Program-made: the position numbers and the translations under genes
Notes under the pieces: model-generated
Database searches by the model: none
What the model was told of the DNA's origin: nothing
The model's input: only the letters and a program-made list of their open reading frames with translations
NCBI GenBank assembly: GCA_002118135.1
Contig: BDIU01000361.1
Coordinates: forward strand, 143,280-207,279
Source: Trebouxia sp. TZW2008
Lineage: Eukaryota; Chlorophyta; Trebouxiophyceae; Trebouxiales; Trebouxiaceae
Length of the DNA: 64,000 bases
Direction of reading: 5' to 3'
Shown here: positions 32,601-41,172 of the stretch, piece by piece
Position numbering within the stretch: position 1 is the first letter of the stretch
Layout: every line of letters begins with the position of its first letter

Positions 32601-34792
32601 TCGCCACTCAGTCTACTTACAACTTGAGCTGTTGTTCACACCTGTTACAACTTGGCCGAGGTGTTTCATACTACTGCAGGGAACAAGGGAAGGAATAGCC
32701 CGTCTAGAGGCATCTTGCAATGCCATGTCAGCAGCCCTTCCCGCATTCACAGAATTCTCTGCCACTCACTTGTTTGCTGTGAGCTGTATTGCGACACTTT
32801 GACTTTGAGCTACACACACAGCACATGGGCTGCAACAGTAACAACTGCTGTTACAATGGCTCAAGTCGGTTCCAATTACTGCAGGGAATCCGTGAAGGAA
32901 TAGCGCGTCTAGAAGCATCCTGCAACGCTATGTCAGCAGCCTTTCCTGCATCCGTAGAAGCATTTGCCACACAGTTCCGCGTGTTCCACTTAGTGCACAC
33001 AGAGCACTCAAGACATGAGGACTCTGTGATCTTCCCTGTCATGAATGCTTGGTTTCCCAACAGAGCGGGGCAGCAGAGCATTGAGCATGTGGAGCACCAT
33101 GAGGTGTGTTCTGCACCTGCATGGCCCCCTGATCAGGCTGCACAGCAGGATTAATAGCTTTTTTTGCCACACAGTCTCATGGGGATAGCCCAGACTGCAT
33201 GATTGGCTTCCCTGTCATGATAGCCTGGCTCCCTAACAGAGCGAGGCAGCAAAGCATTGAGCATGTGAAACGCCATGCTTGAGACGTGCCATGCCTCTTG
33301 ACATTAGAATGCATTCCGTTCCTGCTGCACAAGCTGTGGTTGCATGCCCTCAACATCACCGAGCTGTGTTTGTTGCTCATCTGCAATGTGGGGGCATGTG
33401 TAACGCAATGGTGTTGCTATCGTTTCTGTATAACAACTTTGTCAGCAAACATGTCATGCAGGCGCTTGCAGCAATGGTAGCAATTTTTGCATCCCTGGGC
33501 ATTGACAAGGAAGCAGACTTGACGCAATGGCAGCACACCATCGTCAGCATGAACAACATCATCATCTTTTGTAGTCTATCATCAGGATTTCTTTTACAAA
33601 TGTTAGTCAGCAGCAAGTCGTTTCACAGACAGGCGCTTTATCTCGCCGCCTTCCTCAAGTTAGACTTGTGGAACTGGGACTCATCATTGTGTGCATCACA
33701 ATACTTGATATGTCATGCAGGCACTTGCAGCAATGGCAGCAATGGTCGCATCTCTGGACATTGAAAAGGAAGCAGACTTGACACAGCGGCAACACACCAT
33801 TATGAGCCTGCAGAAACAGATGCATGCCTTTTGTCAAGAAATGCTGCACCACATGCAGGTTAGTCTTCAAGTTGCAGCTGCCCTTGCACGCATTTCCAGT
33901 GTCGAACATGCTTGCTCAGCGCTGTACAGTTGCTCTTGCGCACAGTCATAGCATTGAATATGATTTGTCGGCAGCTGTGCTGAAGCATAGGTATTTGTGC
34001 TGAGCGCATTGCATCAGGGCTGATGATGATGATGCTTTTGAAGCTGGTCTACATGCCTGTACATGCGTTGATTACTACGCCGCTGTCAAGATAGCAGGGA
34101 TCTCTCTCCCTGTAGAGTGAGACAACTCACTGCTCGTCCTGTGGCTGTGACCTGAACAGAAAGTTTTGTGAGTAGAAAGAGAATCCAGAAGAATTCTTTT
34201 GTAATTGATTCTGTAATGGACTTTTTGTTGCAGGAAGAAGAGGACAACATTCAGCCTGTAGGGCGCAAGCACCTGCCCATCGAGGTCCACAAGCAGATTG
34301 TGCGCAAGGTGAGACATGTGCAAGCATGCATGCACCCCGGCTGTGTCCTGTCTGTTTCCTACATGTGTCATCTGTATGCAAGGTTGTGTTGACACAGGTT
34401 GTGCCTAATGCATGCAAATAACCAAGGGACAACAACACCATCCCTAGTCAGTTGATCTGACAGCTGCATCAAGTTCACATCACGTAAGGATAACTGGCCC
34501 AACAGCTGTGTTGTCTCTTTATAGTTGACAGCATTGTTGTTGCACACAGGTTTGGGAGTCTACATGCAGTGAGGATTGGGCCGTCATTCTGCCTTGGACA
34601 GTCAACATGCTGCCCTACCTTCCTCAGCGCATTCGCTACTTACGCTCCCTGCTGTGGGCAATGCCTGAGAATGCACAGCTGGTGGGCCGTATGGTTGCTC
34701 TTGGTGTTGACGGCGTTCAGTGGGCTCGCATCATAAATTACATCCCCGAGCTGGTGCCTAGAGGAGCGCCTGGCTGGCACAGATTCTACTGA
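20644..34792 (+). CDS. Glutaredoxin - DUF4395 - TDT/SLAC1 transporter - hemerythrin fusion
   Basis: Exons 20644-20835, 21006-21142, 22158-22379, 23536-23735, 24050-24288, 26133-26291, 26576-26776, 28966-29156, 29613-29854, 30382-30555, 31923-32029, 32885-33103, 33721-33858, 34234-34308 and 34550-34792 total 2739 nt and 912 aa, with every junction in phase. Residues 50-130 are a dithiol glutaredoxin: VVVFSKSRCPFC (active Cys59/62), LDQVPDGAQLQ, TVP at 102-104, and GGCDD at 114-118. Residues about 178-330 match DUF4395, with several hydrophobic helices (DNRVGRIVA, GPGPSPLAQLAR). Residues 331-688 are a TDT-family (TehA/SLAC1/Mae1/Ssu1) channel-like transporter with about ten membrane helices and the family end PEDKWGPLSGLMKITHK. 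Residues about 683-812 are a hemerythrin HHE domain with two HxxxE motifs (H729/E733, H804/E808). Introns after exons 3 and 11 need GC donors. The transported anion is unknown. Thiol or di-iron gating by O2, NO or iron is inference. Nearly every exon has echo copies beside it. Confidence 0.82.
21544..22157 (+). repeat. Four echoes of the glutaredoxin C-terminal exon, 153-bp period
   Basis: Copies of the exon beginning V-L-I-G-G-C-D-D start at 21544, about 21697, 21850 and 22005, before the intact one at 22158 (steps 153, 153, 155, 153). They read respectively IVCDS, IGGCDD, IGKCDD and IDRCND at the GGCDD position. The second copy is intact there but has lost the acceptor AG (TTGCAATG). The others changed key residues. 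Confidence 0.9.
22340..22900 (+). repeat. Repeated DVADNRQ-encoding segments
   Basis: The end of fusion-gene exon 3 (TTTCCAGATGTTGCTGACAA at about 22358-22377) recurs in altered form near 22460, 22605 and 22870. Each copy is followed by a GGTCAC or CAGGTCAC-like donor region. These are donor-side echoes lying after the real exon. Confidence 0.75.
23154..23535 (+). repeat. Two acceptor-side echoes of the first DUF4395 exon, 191-bp period
   Basis: GGTGCTGCAG plus the exon start recurs at 23154 and 23345, exactly 191 bp apart and 191 bp before the true exon start at 23536. The units also share the upstream motif ACTTGATTGCTTCTGTGCGC. The copies carry GGATGCATTGTGAC where the real exon has GGACGAATTGTGGC. 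Confidence 0.9.
24330..24620 (+). repeat. Two donor-side echoes of the second DUF4395 exon
   Basis: The end of exon 5 (TTTGGGCTGGGAATCTGGCT through the GTCAAG/GTGAGA donor at 24288) recurs with its donor at 24449, and again ending near 24610, in steps of about 161 bp. The second copy retains a complete donor. The third has lost it (GTGTCAAATCGG). Confidence 0.88.
25704..26132 (+). repeat. Three open echoes of TDT exon 6, exact 143-bp period
   Basis: Copies starting at 25704, 25847 and 25990 precede the true exon at 26133, each exactly 143 bp apart. Each has a TGCAG acceptor and an uninterrupted 28-codon frame (VKTDEYTMHNFH, then FCHVTYFG, then ALGL) followed by GGATTGGTAGTG or GGATTGGTATTG, which could act as a weak donor. 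They are phase 0 at both ends and are the best candidates for alternatively used exons in the window. Confidence 0.9.
26339..26575 (+). repeat. Two acceptor-side echoes of TDT exon 7, about 118-bp period
   Basis: The start of exon 7 (GTCATAGCTACACTAGCAGC, true start 26576) recurs at 26458 with its TTGCAG acceptor, and in decayed form near 26339. The 26458 copy hits a TAA after the codons for GLKA. Confidence 0.85.
26780..27577 (+). repeat. Four donor-side echoes of TDT exon 7 with TTC/CTT spacers
   Basis: The segment encoding NSFSIPFIIILLFAY and ending ACAAGATGGCTCAG/GT recurs after the real exon, with donor ends near 27002, 27223, 27416 and 27576. Pyrimidine-rich CTTCTT stretches separate the copies. 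The first copy is intact at protein level (WACPQRRNSFSIPF). Later copies carry deletions. Confidence 0.88.
28250..28965 (+). repeat. Four acceptor-side echoes of TDT exon 8
   Basis: Copies of TAG plus GTGCTGTTGTGGATTGG start at 28250, 28429, 28583 and 28791, ahead of the intact exon at 28966. All keep the GTGTTGGCACTAGCTTT (or close) and TTTGATGCAGA blocks. Frames are broken: the 28791 copy reads TAG in codon 4, and others have one-base indels. Confidence 0.88.
29251..29612 (+). repeat. Two echoes of TDT exon 9
   Basis: Copies start at 29251 and 29453; the intact exon starts at 29613. The first has an in-frame TAG in place of CAG (GACCTTTTAGAGAGC) and has lost the acceptor AG. The second is intact to about codon 38 and then breaks off (TGGTCGTGGGGCAGC). 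Confidence 0.88.
30022..30381 (+). repeat. Two acceptor-side echoes of TDT exon 10
   Basis: TTCTTCTTCAG plus GCTGGGGTTTTGTGCGAGG recurs at 30218, before the intact exon at 30382. A more decayed version spans about 30022-30130. The 30218 copy stays open for about 30 codons (RSKFDMADRGYSFP). Confidence 0.85.
30697..30780. other. Long near-perfect hairpin in a fusion-gene intron
   Basis: The left arm (CGCAATGTAACCTGCTACAA onward, 30697-30729) and right arm (ending TTGTAGCAGGTTACATTGTG at 30780) are complementary over about 34 bp with very few mismatches. They enclose a loop of about 17 nt (GCTTCATTTGAAATC). It sits just before the nine-copy exon array. A small MITE or an miRNA-type precursor are both possible. 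Confidence 0.8.
30798..31922 (+). repeat. Eight echoes of the last TDT exon
   Basis: Copies of GCAG plus TGTTGGTGACAGGGCTGCAG start at 30798, 30872, 31050, 31229, 31404, 31554, 31638 and 31761; the intact exon starts at 31923. The 31050 and 31229 copies are almost identical over 179 bp and read ...VFWPEDRTA followed by a stop. The copies at 31404 and 31761 reach the EDKWGP-like codons but lose the frame afterwards. Confidence 0.92.
32527..32884 (+). repeat. Two acceptor-side echoes of the hemerythrin exon
   Basis: The start of exon 12 (true start 32885, GIREGIARLEAS) recurs at 32527 (GGAACCAGGGAAGGGATCGC) and 32680 (GGAACAAGGGAAGGAATAGC) with CTACAG or ACTGCAG acceptors. Both copies stop resembling the exon before the HxxxE codons. 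Confidence 0.85.
33190..33285 (+). repeat. Donor-side echo of hemerythrin exon 12
   Basis: CCCTGTCATGATAGCCTGGC and AGCAAAGCATTGAGCATGTG repeat the end of exon 12 about 180 bp downstream. The donor is degraded (CATGCTTGAG against CATGAGGTGT). Confidence 0.8.
33462..33600 (+). repeat. Acceptor-side echo of hemerythrin exon 13
   Basis: CATGCAG plus GCGCTTGCAGCAATGGTAGC at 33462 copies the exon starting at 33721, 259 bp later. It is open for about 35 codons (IDKEADLTQWQHTIVSMN) before diverging. Confidence 0.85.
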
Positions 34793-37400
34793 TGAGTTTG
34801 CTGCTGTGCAACAAACTGAGAGTCGGTGACTAATCAGGCTCCTGGCTGGCACCACTTTACTAATCAGTTCCCTTAGTTTGGTGTTCAACGGGCATCACAA
34901 ACTACATTCCTGAGTTGTGCCTAGAGGAGCGCCTGGCTGGCACAGATTTTACTGATTCATCATCATCACCACATGCTTGCTAGCAAGGTTTGATGACTCT
35001 GCTAGGCGCACTTTATTGATGAATCCCTTGAATTAGTGTTTGAATAGATGTTGGGCTGCCGACGCTGCTACTCATTGCCAACGTGAGTTGGTGCCCAGGA
35101 GCTGTGTCTAGCCTCACCGCTTCCGTTGTCTGTTGCCCCAATTTATTGCCTACAGTTACTTTCAGCTGCCCTCAATAGGTTGTGTACTGTCTGTCCCCAT
35201 CTTTCATGTCTGCAATGACACTGCTGTTGAGGAGTTGCGATGGAGATCATGTTGGGCGTCAGTATCGCGCAGGACTTCTTTTTCTTAGTCAGATTTGTGA
35301 GGATTGGCGTGGTTAGATGGCAAGGCAAACTTGACTGCTAGATGGACCTCAGCACTAGGATACATAGCTGAATGCGCTTGTGTAATTTTTTGTGCTCTCA
35401 GGCACCTCTGCAGGGGTTTGCAGAGAGTGCAGAAAAGTACATATGCGCATGACAAATTGCGAGCTTGTATAGCTAAGGACTTCAACATTGCAACTCAGGG
35501 TTCACCCATCGAAGTCAAATGTTCGAATTGATTCTGGCAGAAGTGGTGATTTTCTCCAGTTGAAGCATAATAAGTAAACAGGCTGTAAGGCGTTCGCATA
35601 GCATCATGCCGCAGCAGTGCTGTGCTGAGCAGCCGTTGTGGATTGTCAGAGAAAATCATCGATGAGCTTCCAGGCCATGCTTTTTCTGACTTGCAGCATA
35701 ACGGCATGCATGCAAGACGCAACTGGCACGTGTGGACATGTTCAGCTCATTGTATGCAACCTCGAGCACTGCAACATCGAGCACCTGCAACTCACATTGC
35801 CACGATACAGTTACTGTCGTCACTATTCCTGGCCCAGAGCAATTCGAACATGTCTAAGAGGTCTGCTAAAGTGTGCCAGAAGCAGAAGTATCAATTGTCG
35901 CTCCTGCGCTTTCGCCAATCAGTAAACAAACATGTTATGGCTCTAACAGCCATGCATACATGCAAGGTCCTGTCCCTGACACACCTGCCATCAACGATCT
36001 GGGAGCTGAATTTATCAGTATACACTATGATGCTCATCACTCACTGATCTGACATAATGGAATACGCTACATGAGACAAGGCAGTGGCATGAGTCAAATC
36101 AGGCAAGCCTCAGCACAAAATATAGTGTTTTCGATGTGACTGTTGAGGTACCAACAAAAATAGCAGCATGTAGTTGCAGTTTCTGCTCATCATTATCTCA
36201 CAAGAGAATGTTGACCAATTGTTGCAACACATTATGTTTGACCATAAAGTCTTCTCATCAGGCACACAAAGGTCTTGCCAACAACAGCACAAATCTTACT
36301 CACAATACCTGTTGAACACAAACCCCATATCAGTGCATATCAGGTGCCGTTTGCAATTCTGCCATTCAAACTATACTGAGTTGAAGTGACCAGCCTCGCA
36401 CCAAATTTTGCCGACACTTTTCCTGATAAACTTTGTGCAAATAAGCAAATCAGAACACAATTATTCAACATGCTTGCAGTTCAGTGCCCCAGTTTGTAAC
36501 TGAAACACTAGTTGCCTTCAATGACAGAATTTTGTACGGGTGCTCCTGCCATTCTTCATCCTGCTTCATGTTCTACAATCTCCACTGATGCACCCAACGC
36601 ATTGATACCTTACAGCGTCTGCAATGCTGTGCCTCTTCATACAATAATAATACAGTAAGGGCCTCCCTTCACCCTCAATGCGGTATTCAGGTCTGGATTT
36701 GTTGTTGTCTTGGCAGGAACCCCGTTAACGTTGTCTAAACAAAGTCTGCCGTTGACTCAAGTGCTTCTGGTTTGCCCGAGGTCAGACAGCTACCCGCTAA
36801 GCATCACTCCTCTTTGGTGTAACTGCATGGATCAGGCTTGACACTCTTGTCAGCTTCATCACGAGCACCTCCTCCATTCTCTGCAAGCAGCATGCCATTT
36901 ACCGTCAATGCATAAAAGTTTGCAACTAATGGCAGAGGCGTCCTGGGTGCATGCTGTCACGTACCATGTGCCAAAATCTGTAACTGGGTCAGCAACAGGG
37001 TCTGTCTTTGGACAATATATAAAGACAGTCATGATGGCACAGGCAACAACAAACAAGCATCACCATCAGCATATTCTCAGCATGCTGCAAATGCCAGAGA
37101 TTTTGATTGGAGGCTACCTTGATTGGATTCAGACAGCTAGCAGCATGAAATTAGCATGATACAAAGATCTGCCTTGTACCTAAATTCAAAGGCAGTTCCT
37201 GTTTGGGTTCCTGCTTGCTCTTCTTGGCCTCAGGTTCAGCTGCAGTACTCACACTGTCTCAGCACCATATCAAACAAGGAAAGTTTGTAATCAAGTCGGA
37301 CACTCAGAGTTGGTTGAAAGCCTGAGACTCTGAACACAAGCAAAGCGTTTGTGTGTTTAGGCCTGATGGGCAAGTCTGACTAGACCTTGATTTGATTTAC
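34793..37400. other. No gene firmly recognised
   Basis: Apart from echoes of the fusion gene's last exon near its start, about 2.6 kb hold only short frames. The minus-strand gene ending its known part at 37401 may extend into this region (a possible fragment near 37020-36900), but no phase-consistent exon could be chosen. Confidence 0.5.
34830..34970 (+). repeat. Echoes of the end of the fusion gene's last exon
   Basis: CTGGCTGGCAC followed by AGATTTTACTGA and CCTAGAGGAGCGCC recur after the stop codon at 34792. They represent one partial and one fuller copy of the terminal coding segment in the 3' flank. Confidence 0.8.
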
Positions 37401-38019
37401 CTGGCAGGCGTGTCTCCTCTTCTGATCTGGCATGCAATCGGTCTGATTTTGGATATATGTTTTGCTGTTCCTCAGATGTCTCTGTGCTCTCTGTCTGTGC
37501 ATCTAAATCTGGTGACAATTTGACGGCAGGCTGGCTGGCACTGTATCCATGAGACACCAATTCACAATAAAGCTGTTCTTGTTGAGCAGGGTCCTTGCAA
37601 TGTACATATGCTAGGATCCCATCTAAGAGCTCATCAAAATCACGTGTGTCGAGTGGAACAAAGATGTTGTTATTGAGCTTCTGCTTGATTCTGCGAGTCA
37701 GGGCGCTGACAGAGTAAACCTGAGACAATACTAAGTTGCAGTGTCAAATTTCAGATACTTATTGCTGTAGCACCCAGAGCTATCAAGCTGCATGAGTCAG
37801 AATCTTGTAACAGTCAGTATGACAGCTTGCTCTGTAAGCCTAGCACCCGTCAGTCTTGATTGTCTGAGCAGCATGGTCAAATTGCAAGTGCTGGACATCA
37901 CAGCATGGCACAGTGCTTCAGTCTGGACTTCGGAGGGTCAACTGAGCTGCCATCCTTGTGATCAATCCATGTGGCCTGATTCAACGTCAAGCTTGACTAC
38001 TCTCGTTCACGCTGCGCAT
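37401..38019 (-). CDS. Partial unknown gene, one clear exon
   Basis: The exon 37719-37401 has a CTCAG acceptor, a CCAG/GTAAAT donor and an open frame of 106 codons with protein-like composition: YSVSALTRRIKQKL, then FVPLDTRDFDELLDGILAYV, then a Ser/Glu-rich tail. A tiny first exon (38019-38011, Met-Arg-Ser) would join in phase, but this is speculative. Exons beyond 37401 were not found. I do not recognise the family. Confidence 0.4.
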
Positions 38020-38054
38020 GGCCCCGCTGCAGTTCAGCCATTGTCGGCACGCCC

Positions 38055-39596
38055 ATGGACCTGACGCCGGGGCATGATCTCGTCTGCTGGCACAAGCTTG
38101 GACGGGGGTGACGTTGTTGCCAAAGGCAAGACTGACAGTGCGAGTTCAACTATTGCTGCGACGTCTTAAGCAGCTTTTGCACGCAGATGTCTCTTGTGGC
38201 ACAGCATTAAGAGCCAAAGCACGGCGCTGCGTGTCGCGGCTTGTTCTGTGTCGGTGCGGGAGGCTGCAACACAAAACCTCTGCCCAGGTCATACCTTATG
38301 ACAATACCAGAGATCAGGACGTCTCGCTGCGGCAACTGTACGGTAAGAGCACTGCAGTCACAGCTCCTGGTGTGTTGAAGCGCCAGCAAAAACTATGACA
38401 ACGCTACCACGCAGGTCAAGATGACGAGCCAGACAACATCAAGGTCACCTGGGTGGCTGATCAAGCGGAGTCTAGCATTTCAGACCTGACTGCGCGTAAG
38501 TACTGTTCATACATGGCTGTCAGTGTTGCGCAATGCAGCAAGCTGACAAGGCTGTGACTGCAGCAAGCCCAGATGACAGAGCTGAGGAAGGCAAAATTGC
38601 AGCGCTATCTCCCAGAGAGGCATCTACAACTTTGCCACAGACAGGCGGTTTAGCACAACTGCATGCCATCAACAAGCTTGACTTGACAAATCTTCAGCCG
38701 CCGGAGGTATCAGTGATTGCTGCTCCATGGGACAGCGACTGTACACATGTGCAGATTGTCCATCACAACAAGAATTTTGTTATTCCTCATTGCAACCATC
38801 ACACAGGTCTCTGTCCAGATGCCCTCATGTTTTGGCCAGGCAAAACATCTCATTATGTTCAGCTGGTGGAGCATCAAACAAAGGCAATCAGGATCCATCC
38901 AACGTTTGACAGCCATGTATGAAGTTTCAGAGTGATGCATATCTTTTTCAGTCATTCGCAACCCCATAAAATGTTTGCAGGTTGAGCAGCATGCAGCCAA
39001 TGTTGGGCTTTTAGCATTGCATGATAACAGCCTGTATGGCAGTGCGCAAGAGGCTATTGATGCCTTGCAGCATGACAAGGTATGGTGTGTTCCTGTCCTG
39101 TAAGTGAAGTAAATGCACAACTGGATTTGTCAGCATGATGATTTGTCAATACTGCAGTGTTTTGCAATCACTGCAGCAATTTGCTGCTGTCTTGCATATT
39201 GGTGAAGCATTGTTGATAATGTCATGACAAACACACACTTGCTTTGCCCATCACCACAGATTTGGTGTGAGTTCAGGTGCATTGGCAACATTTGATTAAC
39301 AGATATCTGCTGCTAAAAGGCCTGTCTACTTTGCTGCTTTTATTCTTCGTCACCTGAGCCATTCAGAAAACTCTGCGTGCAGTGGCCAGAAGGATGCTCT
39401 CTCACAGAAAGTGTTGATGCGTTTGCTTGTCATACAGGCCTTACTAGAAGAGGAGATTTCAGACTTGCATCGTCAATTGACATGGCTGCAGACCCATTCC
39501 TCTTTGCAAGATAACATCAATCAAGATTTGACTGCAGAAGTGTTGCACTTGAGGGAAGCTTTGGCTGCCCTGTCTGCGCACCCTGCTACAGCTTGA
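38055..39596 (+). CDS. Unknown protein with C-terminal coiled coil
   Basis: Phase-consistent exons are 38288-38342, 38415-38495, 38543-38706, 38981-39079 and 39438-39596 (stop). They encode VIPYDNTRDQD, then DNIKVTWVADQAESS, an acidic linker, LALHDNSLYGSAQEAIDAL, and finally a leucine-rich coiled coil (LEEEISDLHRQLTWLQ ... AEVLHLREALAALSAHPA). The start is unresolved. An ATG at 38055 opens MDLTPGHDLVCWHKLGRG and then stops, but one base fewer in the G run at 38104-38108 would continue as GDVVAKGKTDSAS. That implies a missed splice or a one-base discrepancy. No family recognised. Confidence 0.5.
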
Positions 39597-40111
39597 AAAC
39601 ACAAAAGCAAAAGTCCATGTCATTGGGCTTCACAATAAGAGTTTGTGTGATTAGAAGCACCTAAGACTGTAGGTTGATTAGACTGACAAATGGCGTCTGT
39701 GATATGCTTTGCTTGTGCTCAAAAGCACCCTGTCATAGGCTGCATTGAGTCTGGATGTCATGCAGTGGTTCAACAGCAATACCTGAATGCAGTAGAGACC
39801 ATCACGGTATAGTCAAGCAGGCTATACCTGAGCGACGCCTCAGCGATCCATCAGCTCAACTGTTGCTGACAACAATTTCCCTGACAATTTGTATTGAAGT
39901 CATATTTGCTAGTCTATTGCAGAGATTATAGTCTTGTGTACACGTTAGCATTGTATGTTATCAGATCACAGGTAGTTCAGTCGAACATTGTTGAGTCTTG
40001 ACATTAGCACAATACCCAACTCTGACTAGCTCGCCCTGTCCGGATGTATTCTGTATATCAGTTTCTCTTGGGCGACCTCAATTGCCCTTAATTGGGAAGG
40101 TCAACGTCGGC
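39597..40111. other. Intergenic spacer, tandem plus-strand genes
   Basis: This 515-bp spacer has no convincing exon or structured element. Confidence 0.4.
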
Positions 40112-40787
40112 ATGCTCTCAAGCAAACCATCTTTGAAGGCTTGGCCTAGTGCACCAGCTAATCGACCAAGGTAAGATATATGCCACAGACTTGGTGATCT
40201 GCATGCCCGTGTAACAATCTTCAAAAGCCAAATGGCAAAGAGTAGTCACTTTGCTGATCACTTTTGGCACATTTTTGGTCAGATTGCCACATCAGCTGAA
40301 CAAAGTGAGGTGGCTAAGCTGGGTGAAGGCGTCAGGCAGATCAGACAGTTGATTGTGATCCAGAATCAATTCCTGGAGGCCAATCAAGTCCAAAGTTCTC
40401 TCCGGAATGCATGTCAAATTTACTGACTAGCGATGGCGACCCCAGTTGAGTCGCATCCTCAAGAGCGTCTGACAACCACTCATGTGACAACTGCTGTTTG
40501 GATGAATCAACATTACCCAAGTCAAGCTCAAACAGCAGCTTCAGAGGCTAAAACTTCGCCAGAAGCGTCAAGCTCGTTATGGACAATTGCTGCAGCGGAT
40601 TGTCAAGATCACCAAAACCCAGATCAAGATCCCTATCGTCGTTTTTATCAGACCTTATGTGTATCGAGCTGTTGAAGAGCTGTATATGACAGGCCCCAAG
40701 ATCAATGAAGCTTTCAGGGACACTGCAAGTTTCCAGCCTTGTGAGATAGGGAAGTATGCCGAGAGCAGGCCATACTGGCGCTTCTAG
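40112..40787 (+). CDS. Small unknown basic protein
   Basis: Exons 40112-40170, 40228-40394 and 40522-40787 join in phase to 163 aa. The protein has an N-terminal Ser/Pro/Ala-rich start, a helical middle (LGEGVRQIRQLIVIQNQFLE), a strongly basic helix (LQRLKLRQKRQARYGQLLQR) and an Arg/Tyr-rich end (ESRPYWRF). The second donor (AAA/GTTCTC) is weak. A long frame on the opposite strand overlaps the last exon, but the plus-strand model has splice sites and a start context (GTCGGCATG). Family unknown. Confidence 0.4.
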
Positions 40788-41172
40788 TTGGCCTGACTTG
40801 AAATTGAAGCTCTCGAGTGAGGTAAGCAATTTTCGAGGTTTTATTTCATCACAAGGAAAATTGTTCTGCACCGTTTTTGCATCTTCTGCGCCCTTGAAGC
40901 GCGATGCTAAGGATGTCAGGTTCAATTTCTCATACACTGCAGTCATGGTGGTCTTGCATGGGCAGTTCGCACTGACGCAGCAAGATTTGCAAGCCATGAT
41001 GAAATGTGGCCACTTGAATTCCAGATAAGTGGCATAAGCAGCCATGATTGCGGCTGACGGTAAACGGCTGAGTGGACAAGCACTAGTACCACGCAATGAA
41101 GCAGGTCATTGCAAGCTATGTGTTGCATAAGCTGATCAAATAAATTGCTTGTCTGGTCATTGACACAAACAG
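40788..41172. other. Convergent 3' ends
   Basis: This stretch separates the stop of the small plus-strand gene from the stop of the CEP290-like gene on the minus strand. A possible polyadenylation-type AATAAA-like word occurs near 41138 (CAAATAAATT). No gene is seen. Confidence 0.4.

Noticed and set aside
38707..38922. Apparent histidine acid phosphatase C-terminus (HNKNFVIPHC ... GLCP)
   Set aside because: It resembled the NxxxxLPGC...GLCP pattern, but the sequence lies between a good GTATCA donor (38707) and the GTTTGCAG acceptor before 38981, which join in phase. No RHG catalytic motif exists upstream. Treated as intron.
40548..41096. 182-codon open frame on the minus strand
   Set aside because: It is antisense to the last exon of the plus-strand gene at 40112-40787 and has no flanking exons or recognised family. 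The CEP290-like gene already ends at 41173. It is most likely a shadow frame, though a single-exon gene cannot be fully excluded.
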